NCBI GenBank assembly: GCA_963682175.1
Contig: OY821791.1
Span: forward strand, 21,790,542 to 21,854,541
DNA: 64,000 nucleotides
Reading direction: 5' to 3'
DNA from: Triglochin maritima
Taxonomy: Eukaryota > Streptophyta > Magnoliopsida > Alismatales > Juncaginaceae
Each line of letters opens with the position of its first letter. Within the stretch, counting starts at the first letter, position 1. This document shows positions 55,685 to 64,000 of this stretch, in pieces. Made by a program: the position numbers and the translations under genes. The notes under the pieces were generated by a model. That model saw nothing but the letters and a program-made list of their open reading frames with translations. It did not search any database and was not told where the DNA came from.

Positions 55685-57298
55685 GATACAAACTCCTTAC
55701 ATCATCCTTCGGACACAAACTTTGCAGTAACAACAAAAACAAGGGGCACCGCAAAAACATTGCCAACAATGGCCATGAAATAGTAACTATAGTATGGAAT
55801 TCTTGACCTATAAACCTCACCTACATCGTCACACTCAAATAGAAGCAACAACAACCAAAACACAATGAAATGAAAGTGTCATGATAGCCATAGATTCTGA
55901 GAACTAATCATGAACAAATCACATGAATCGAACAACTAACAACCTATATACGTATGACCTAACAACAGCAAACTAATCATACCTGATTATAATGTCTATT
56001 GACAACAAACTAATTAGGGAGGTCACACAAAATACAGTCACTAAACATACATGAACCTATATTAGATTTATATCTATATGCACAAGGTGTATGAAAACAA
56101 CAAATAAAACATGCAATTAATGACAAGATCTCGAAAGAAAATACTCATGCACAAGATATATATAGGCAGCAATGAAATCATGTGCTAATAACAAGATCTC
56201 CATGCATTTATATATCTACATGCACATGATGTATGAGGACATCAATTAAGACATGTAATCATAATAAGATCTTGATGGCTAAATATATATGGCCATGGTG
56301 TACCTAGACAACCAATAAATCATGGAATCATAGTCATAATATCACAACATGAACTTATTTTCATGCACGACATGCACTCACGTAATCGTACACATAACAG
56401 AATCAACAACAATTATAATAAATTAGGTAAAGCACATGCCATAATAATCGTAGATCATGGGAATCAAACATGCAACTTGTGGGAGCTATGGGTCATGATG
56501 AGATGATTACACAACACTTCACTCTACTATAACTCTTTCGTGGGTTTAGAATTTATTCATGCATGAATCTAAGTATATTTAGGAGATATAAGAGACAATA
56601 TGCATAATATAAGATCCCACGATGCAATCATGATAATACAAGTGATAGGCATGCATGCTTGAATGGATGGCAAATCACTTCTGATATCAACATTTTAGAG
56701 CGTAGCATCATGCACATAGTTGAATTAAAATGTTCGGTTTGCCTTTTCATGTAGTGCAAATTCCTGTTTCCAGCAACTATGTCATGCGTGCAAGTATGAC
56801 TTCCTAACAATAATCTAAACATGAATAGTCCCATAAATCTAATAGCTAAATAATACATAGACATGCAGCATCTTAACAGCAACTTAATTAGAAAGAATAA
56901 CATGTATTTAGCAACTAAACACACATCAACATGTAGCACCTTCACAGCAATTAAATTATGGTATAAAAATAAAAAATAAAAACCAGATCTCAAAGGATAA
57001 TTATACATGTATTTGATGTACCTAATTAACAGAAAATGAAACTCAAACAATAGCATGTATTCATTATAAGAAACACATCCATAACAAAAAGAGGTATCAC
57101 AATAGAGATACTACAAGCATTATATAGCAAGAACATTAAATTTTGGACCACATGCACGTTAGTTCTAGCAACACCCAACATAATCAGACATGATATGAAC
57201 ATGCACAAGCATATAACAATAACATAAGGTAAATGAACATGCATGTGATATCAATAGTCCAAACCGATTTACAAATTGATATACATGCATGCATTCAG
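55685..57298. other. AT-rich non-coding DNA, probably inverted leader-like sequence
   Basis: No credible ORF. Rich in ATGCATG and ACATGC words, read on the minus strand like an LTR-element leader. Its last 34 bp (57265-57298) equal window bases 1-34, so the stretch may correspond to DNA just left of the window. In copy 1, bases 35 to about 2200 follow; here the GA array follows directly. Confidence 0.55.
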
Positions 57299-58742
57299 TT
57301 GGGATAGGAAGGAGAGGGAGAGAGGGAGAGGAGTAGAAGGAGGGAGTGGGGGATGGGGATAGGAAGGAGAGGGATAAGAGGGAGAATAGAAGGAGAAAGA
57401 AAAGAGGAAAGATAAGAGGAGAGAGATAAGAAGAGGGGGAAGGAGAGTGGAGAGAGAGGGAAGGGAACGAGAGGGAGACGACTAGATAAAGAAGGAAGGT
57501 GAGAGAAAAAAGGAGACGAGAGAAGGAACAAGAGGAATAGGTGATGGAGGGAGAGCGAGAGAGAAAGAAAGGAAGAGAGGGGAGGAGAGAGGGAGAAGGA
57601 GAAGTGGGAGGGGGCGAGAGGGGACGAAGGGATATGAGGAGAGAGAGGAGAAGGAGGAGGAGGAGGAAGAAGTACAGAGAGCGCTGTAGAGGAAGAGAAG
57701 GAGAAGAGAAAAGAAGAAGGAGAGATTCAAAAAGAGAGCGAGAGAATGAGAAGAGGATAGAGAAGGGAAGGAGGGGAAGAGGGAATAGGGAATCGAAAGA
57801 GATAGATAAGGTAGGATAGAGGTAGAGAATGAAAGGGAGTAGGAGCGAGAGAGATAGAGGAGGAGAGATGAAACGAGAGAGGAGGAGAGAAAATGGGGAA
57901 GGGTGTCAGTGATAAAACAGAGATGAAGGAAGAGAAGAGGATAGGAGAGAGAAGAAGAGGGAGAAGGGGAGAGGGGAAGGGAGAGGGAGAACGATAAGAG
58001 GTGCAAAGAAAGGAAGGAGGAGATAGAGAGAGAAGGTGTTCCCCCTCCTTCTCATCTTCCATGTCCTTCCATTCTCTTAATCCCCTCTCTTCCTATACTT
58101 CTCCCCCTCTGTGTCCTCGCTTCCATCTCTCCTTGTCAGGATAACGAGAATGGTGGAGAGATAGAAGAGACAGGAGATGGAGACGAGAGAGAAGGGGAGA
58201 GGAGAAGGAAAAATAGAGAAACGAGCGCGAGAAGGAGGCGGAGAGAGTAAAAGGAGAGAGGTAGAATGACAGGGAGAGAGGGAACGAGCGAGAAGGAGAA
58301 GAAAAAGTTGATAAAAGGGAGAACGAGAGAACCTGAGAAGAGAAGAGAGAGAAAGAGAGAGGGATAAGAGGGAGAGGGCGGAGAGAAGAAGGAGAGGAGG
58401 AGGAGAAGGAGACGAAGAGATGGAGAAGAGGGAAAAGGAGGGGAGAGATGGGCAAGAGTAGAGAGAGACTGGAGAAAAGAGAGAGAGGAAAGGGAGAGAG
58501 AAGATAGACGGAGAGCGAGAATGAGAGATCGAGAAGGCAGAGTGGAGAAAAGAGGATAAGAAGAGTAGAGAGGGAAGGAAGAGGGAGAGAGGAGGAGGAT
58601 AGAGAAAAGGAGAGAGGAGGAGAGGGAGAGAAAGGATAGAGGATAAAGAAGTGAAAGGGAGAGAAACAAGAGAAGTAGAGGGATAAGGAGAGAGGATGGG
58701 GAAAGTAGGAGTTAGGAGATAGGAGGGAAAGTAGGAGAGAGA
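57299..58742. repeat. GA-rich array, duplicate of about 2200-3677
   Basis: Near-identical to part 1 in the same order, including the pyrimidine block (about 58035-58145). Relative to copy 1 about 2.16 kb is missing at its left end. By eye one short tandem repeat near the right end is shorter here than at 3515-3640. Confidence 0.88.
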
Positions 58743-58829
58743 AGCTTTGGGGAAACCATTGGGGTTCCTAGGGTTTTCTAGGGTCCCAATCTCGTTTTTC
58801 CCCTCAAAACTCTTGATTTTGTCATCTAA

Positions 58830-60235
58830 ATGATTCCTACAACAAGTTGTTTGCGAGGAAATGAGCTAAATGGGAGTGGTGGCGATGATAAGCCACCCAT
58901 GAAGCACCAAAGCATGTGTCACTCTCGGTTGTGGAGGGTGAACGGCTGGCTATGTCACCACATCTTGGGGGTCACAAGGTACCCTAAAGAGGTGGTCGGA
59001 CCTCTTCCAATCCGGCGCAAGGGCTACGACAACACTACACTATGTCGAGCCAAAGGAGGAAGATGGAGAGAACGTGGCAGTGTGTTCGAAGGAGGTGGTG
59101 AGCGAGGCTCTTAAGAGGTGGGACAAAGTATTACTTGGTTACCTCATAGATTTAAACCTCATCTACCAACTTTGGAGAAACACCTCCATAAACTATGGAA
59201 CCTAGTGGGTGGCGTGGAGGTGCTCAGCAGGAAGCAAGATTGGTGAGGTACTGAAAAAGCTAAGGGAAACGGTGGCTGAGGGGGCGATGGAAGGTGGTGG
59301 GATGAGAGGGGAGAGAGGGACACGTGGAAGCTTGGGCCCATGTGGAGGGCGGGGGGAAGGTGATTTCGGGGGAAGTGAAATAGTGGAATGATCTCATTGT
59401 GAACATGCAAGTAAGGGAATGCCACGTGGAAAGGAGGGGAAGCTTTTGTTGTGGGAAAAGGAGAACACTTTCCTTAGTGGGTTTGTGGTCCCAAAAGAGA
59501 AAGGAATAGAAATAATTCAAATGGGAGAAGAGGACAAAGGCCTTGGGGATAAGACTAAAGTAGTGACAAATGAGGGAAGGACACATGGAGGGGAAGTAGG
59601 TGTGAATGGAGAACCGTTGGAAGGAGGGGACAAAAGTGGGGTGGGGGTTATTTCTTTGGACTCACGTGAGAAGGAGGTAGGGGAACTAAGTGAGGGGGTG
59701 GATGGACAAAAGGGTATGCATGGTACTAGTGAATCACGTAGAGGGGTGCATGGGGTGGGGTTTTCACGTGAAAAGAAGAGAGTGGAGTTTAGGGAGGAGA
59801 ATGGGAGGGAGAAAAACATGCAAAAGAAGGGAATGGCTATGAGTCTTGGGGAAGACAATTGGTGGGTGTCACCAAATCGAGAGGCGAAGGATGTGGGTGA
59901 AGTGAGGGGGAAGAAGGGAGAAACGGTAGGGGTCGATTTGAAGTACTCTTGGTGGAGATGGATGAGGTGAGGGGTGTAGGTGGGCATGAGGTGAGGAAGG
60001 AAGATAGTGAAGAAGGACAAAAGGAGCTTGGGAGGGAGAGCGGGGTAGAGGATGATAGAAGCGAGGAGAGAGATGGGGAGGAAGAGGAGGTTGGTAAGGA
60101 AGCCGAGAGGAGGAGGCAGGTATCTCCACCGCCATTCGTGGATATTGAGACATTGTCTCCCCAACCCGAGGTGTTTAAGGCTCTATGGGAGAATGCTCGA
60201 AGGAACAAGGGGTCGAGGCCCCAATTCTCGAACCC
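58830..60235 (+). pseudogene. LINE A ORF1, second copy, decayed
   Basis: ATG at 58830 corresponds to 3765. DUF4283 remnant HLPTLEKHLHKLW at about 59163-59202. The charged Gly/Glu/Lys tail is open from 59419 to 59970, longer than in copy 1 because one indel differs. The C-terminal part runs from 59949 to about 60235 in another frame. No zinc knuckle seen. Inactive. Confidence 0.7.
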
Positions 60236-61345
60236 ATGATTATCAAATTTTGGATTGTGCGGGGAGCAAGTAGACCCGGTGGCGCACAAATGATTCGCGG
60301 TCACATAAAAGAAGCAAAGGCAGATGTGGTATGCCTTGTGGAACACAAAGTGAACTTTAATAAAATTGAGCGATTCAAAAGAGCAATTTAGCCGCATGCA
60401 TGGGCTTCCAATAATGTGATTGTGCATGCCGGACAGATTCTTGTGTTGTGGAACGAGCATGTTGTCGACTTCGAGGTAATATATGAAACAACTCAACTTT
60501 GACATCTCGAAGGTTACATCAAACAAGAGGGTACACGCATGGCCTTGACGGCAATTTATGGAGAAAACACGCATGTTGAGAGACGCAAGCTTTGGGAGGA
60601 CCTTGGGAGGGTTGCACCGGAACCCGATGTGCCATGGTTGGTGGGGGTGATTTCAATTGCATTAGAACCAGGAATGAGAAAAGAGGTGGAGCGGGGCTAA
60701 ATTTGGTAGCTATGGAGGAGTTTAATGCATGCGTGGATCAAGCTCAACTACTAGAAGTACCATCTACCGGTGGGGAGTTCACTTGGTGAAACTCCTCGGA
60801 AGGGGAGGCATGTATTGAGATACAGAAAGATCGTGTACTCATGTTTCTTGTGTGACTCGCGCATTTTCCGGAGTCCTTCTATGAGATAGGAGAGAGGGAC
60901 TTGAGTGATCACGCTATACTCAAGTTACATACGGATGAGGGTGGAAGGCAAAAGAAAAGGATGTTTCGCTTCTTGAAGTTTTGGGTAATGCATGATGGGT
61001 TTAAGGAAGTGATAAAGAGGGTGTATCCTAGGTGAAGGGGAAGCGAATGTATCGAATGCTTATGAAACTAGAAGAGGTGAAGAAGGAGCTTAAGACATGG
61101 AGTGCAAAGGAGTTTGGCAATGTCGATAAGAGGGACATGGATGCCCAAGCTTAACTTGCGAATGTTAGATCGGCGTTGAAGATGGACCCGCAAAATGAGG
61201 GACTGGCCCTGGTGGAAAAGAAGGCAAAGGATGAGTTGGCACGCATTCTAGAGTGGGAGGAATCCATAGGAGGACAAAAATCAAGAGTGAAGTTGTTGCA
61301 AGAGATGACATTAATTCCGTTCAGAGAAGAGAGGAAGAAGCATAG
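60236..61345 (+). pseudogene. LINE A ORF2 endonuclease, second copy, decayed
   Basis: Endonuclease block MIIKFWIVRGASRPGG (about 60237), LVEHK (about 60337), GGDFNCIR (about 60640) and GGEFTW (about 60770). Stops TAG 60389-60391 and TGA 60787-60789 are the same lesions as 5350 and 5748 in copy 1. Trp-Asn of the first block is changed to Trp-Ile, removing a conserved Asn that copy 1 keeps. Confidence 0.78.
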
Positions 61346-61493
61346 GCATTCCTAGGGGTTCTAGGGTCGTTTGCCACCATTTTTCCACCTAATTTCTTCT
61401 TTGTTTCTAGTTTTTCTTCCCCATTCCCTTGTTATGGAGAAATCATTGAGTGTTAGAGCAACCCCCAGCGACATGTAGGAGTTTCCAAGTCTC

Positions 61494-62983
61494 ATGAGTG
61501 TCGCAAAGGGTCGTGAAGAAGCATGGCTCTGGGATGTGGAGCAACCTAAGGAGCACGCTCAGCCTCGCAAATGGTCTGACCTCTTTGAGAAGAGGGCCAA
61601 GACAAGCACAACTTTGGTGTTTGTTGCACCAGCAATAAGAGAGAGATGCGCTAGGGTTGCCACCATTTCGCATTAAGAGCAAGAAGAGGCCATTGGCGCA
61701 TGGAAGAAGGTGTTGATGGGATATTTCGTTGGTTTTACTCCTCATTTACCTACACTTGAAAAGCATCTAGCCAAGGTGTGGAAAGTTTTGGGAGAGTTGG
61801 AGATTGTTCGCTGAAGGTTCAATATGATGATTTTCAGGTTCTCCCTCGATTTCGACCGAATGTTTCCTCTTGAGAATGGGCCATGGTTTGTGAAGGGCAC
61901 GCCACTCATTTTCAAACCATGGTAGGTTGGCATTAAGACTCAAAATAAGGTTTGCAAGTGTGTTGGGGTCGCCAATGTACATGAATGAGAACACGGCGAT
62001 GGGACGCCGGCTGGCTTATGCTCTAGTGTGTGTGGAGGTTAGTGGTGATTTTGATTATCCATCACACGTCTTCGTACGAAATGAGAAGGAGAAGGGAGAG
62101 GTCGTGCATGTTGACTACGAGTGGAAGCCATTATTTTGTAAGTTATGTTCTATGTTTGGTCATCTTGATACTTGTTGCCCCAAGAAGGCACCAGAGGTGA
62201 GGGCTGTGGGGAAGGAAGCAATGGCTAGAGGGCATAGGTGGATGGAGAAAAGGAAGGGCTAGGAAGGAGGGAGTGGGGGTAGTGGAGGAGGTGTTGTTGG
62301 TGGTGCTCATAATGTGCGGATGGAGTTCATGGGAGAATGGGGGCCAGCAGCTTGCCAGAGATGGGGGGCTTGCTAGAGGTGGAAGAACAAGTTCTTCAAG
62401 TGGGTGTAATGGTGTTAGGGATGGTGTGAAGGAAAAGGGAACAAAGGATAACGGAGTTGAGGGTGCTCCGTTAGGGGAAGAGGTGGAGTCCATAAATGGA
62501 AGAGAGATTGGGACTTCCTTAGTGGCCACAAACAAGAACCATGCAAAGAAAGAAATTTGTTGGGATGGGGCTGCCCAAAAAAGACTTCGGGGAGTTGGAA
62601 CCAATGAGAAGGGGTCAAGTGAAGGGAGGGAACCAATTGCAGCAGAGGTAGGTGGAGTGCAACGAGAGGGGCCAATAGGAGCAGAGGTATGTGGAGTGGA
62701 AGGTGTGTTTCGAAATAAGAATAGAAAGGAGGCAACACCATGCAAGGGAGCACCTTCTTTGGTTGGGGAAAATGAGGAAAGTCGGTTGTACTTGGGAGAG
62801 GAAGTAGGTGGAGTGACCAAAAATGCACCAAAGATGGATGGGTCACGTGGGGAACTAGAATGTGTGCATGGATTGCATGGTAATGGATGTATGCAACGTG
62901 AGGTGGAGTGGCCAGATGAAGAAATGCAGAGTGGAACACAAGAATACAAGGAGAAGAGAAACAAGTCAAGAGAATACAAGTGA
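61494..62983 (+). pseudogene. LINE B ORF1, second copy, decayed
   Basis: ATG at 61494 corresponds to 6455. DUF4283 fragments lie at about 61700-61925 and the CX2CX4HX4C knuckle CKLCSMFGHLDTC at about 62139-62177. The tail frame 62273-62983 is longer than in copy 1 because it is not broken at the same place near 7330. Other stops are shared with copy 1. Confidence 0.78.
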
Positions 62984-63352
62984 AACTTGCATGCAAGTCA
63001 AGAGAAGCAAAAATGGAAGCATTGCATGGGGCCAAACCGAGCGAGGAAGATGGTGCTCTCTCACCAAATAAATTTCAGATCCTTACTGATTCTACAAATC
63101 ACGACTTGGAGGGAGGTGTATGGTTGGTGAGGAATGCCAAATAGCTATGAAAGTGAAGTATCTTGAAGGAGAGACGGATGGAAGTGGCATCGAGAAGGAA
63201 GGAGAGATTGGAAGGAAAATGTTTTGTCCCTCTACAACGCTAAATATTGAGGAAGATACACCTTCGTACTCCTTCCAACATGTGAGAGAGGTGGAAGTAG
63301 CAAAGCAAAGGAAAAGAAATCGAGGAAAGAAGGGAGTTCGCTCCCCACTTCC

Positions 63353-64000
63353 GCACCTATAAAGTGGCTTTGTTGGAACGTATGTGGCGCGAATGCCCGG
63401 GGGTGCCTGTACATGATTCGTGATAAGATAATCCGTCAAAGGGTTGATTTGGCTTGTATTATTAAGCACAAAGTTAAAAAGAAGAGGTTGACGAGATTCG
63501 TAAGTTAAATTTGGCAAGACGAATGGGCGTCGAATAGTGAGGTGGTTAACTCCGGGAGGATCATTATGTTGAGGAAGGACTCGGAATATGTTTTCCAGAA
63601 GTCTCATGAGAGGGCTCAACTGGTTTATATGGAGGGATTGGTTCGGGCCACGGGTCCATAAATTGTGATAACTTTGGTGTATGGCGACAATAACTATGTT
63701 ATGAGGAGAGCGTTTTGGGAGGCCTTACATGGGTGCGAACCTAGGGATGGCGTGGTGTGGCGTGGTTGGTCATGGGGGACTTCAAGTGCATTAGGAGTGA
63801 ATGGGAGAAATGGGGAGGGGTTGAATTCAATACCGTGTCTATGATGGAGTTTAACCATTGGCTTGAGGCTAGTAGTTTTATTGAGGTACAAACGACGGGA
63901 GGAGAGTTCACTTGGTCAAACTCATCGCATGGCCTCAGACGGATAGAGACAAGAATTTATCGAGTCTTGTGCTCGCATGGATGGTTGGATTGCTTCCCGG
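63353..64000 (+). pseudogene. LINE B ORF2 endonuclease, second copy, partial
   Basis: Endonuclease start KWLCWNVCGANARG at about 63361, CIIKHK (Glu to Lys) at about 63458, TAA after RATGP at about 63661, GDFKCIR at about 63775, GGEFTWSNSS at about 63898. The same altered active-site residues as in copy 1, plus an extra stop near 63506. Cut by the window end. Confidence 0.78.

Larger units (their letters stand above)
58743..61345 (+). mobile_element. Second copy of LINE A 5' part
   Basis: Colinear with 3678-6290 and near-identical, with the same stops. Differences include loss of about 19 bp near 59305, one rather than two 31-bp units near 59867, and about 24 bp near 60200 that copy 1 lacks. 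It therefore sometimes keeps the older state. Confidence 0.88.
61346..64000 (+). mobile_element. Second copy of LINE B (runs off the window end)
   Basis: Colinear with 6307-8958, nested at the same point of LINE A, and near-identical. It continues beyond base 64000. Confidence 0.88.

Overview
The window is a repeat-dense stretch of plant nuclear DNA, most likely angiosperm. It contains plant-type LTR retrotransposons (Ty3/gypsy with a tRNA-Asp primer site, Ty1/copia with an initiator-tRNA-Met primer site), plant L1-type LINEs (ORF1 with DUF4283 and CCHC knuckle, ORF2 with EN, RT and a C-terminal zinc region), and a short non-autonomous LTR element. I found no host gene, tRNA or rRNA. Species cannot be read from the sequence. 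Dates, identities and lineages are by-eye judgements.

Layout. 1-1470 is the 5' internal end (minus strand) of an LTR element. 1471-3668, 20480-22741 and 42376-43764 are three parts of one purine-strand (GA-rich) array. Parts two and three, joined across the gypsy insertion between them, show a tandem period of about 2.23 kb. LINE A (3678-20479) sits in this array. LINE A was invaded by LINE B (6291-10318) and by Gypsy-1 (12466-19897, intact gag-protease ORF). Gypsy-2 (22742-42375) inserted in the GA array and was itself invaded inside gag-protease by a 1.86-kb minus-strand short LTR element (27408-29264, TSD CCCTA) and by Gypsy-3 (29352-38200, minus strand, TSD CTCCT). In the nested cases reading frames resume exactly across the insertions, which fixes the order of events.

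43765-45301 is LINE C (ORF1 only). 45302-55684 is a Ty1/copia complex: a 2.06-kb deletion derivative shares its right LTR with a nearly complete but inactivated copia element, and a second leader fragment follows. 55685-57298 is AT-rich non-coding DNA whose last 34 bases equal bases 1-34. 57299-64000 is a second copy of about 2200-8958 (GA array, LINE A 5' part, LINE B), with the same stop codons, so it is a segmental duplication about 55 kb away rather than a new transposition.

How the parts relate: the only apparently intact protein is the Gypsy-1 gag-protease. It and Gypsy-2/3 have no reverse transcriptase or integrase, so their spread must have depended on enzymes from elsewhere. The most unusual signals are the GA array and the apparent preference of the LINEs for GA-rich targets, plus family-specific GC-rich hairpins at matching places in the LTRs and leaders of the gypsy elements.
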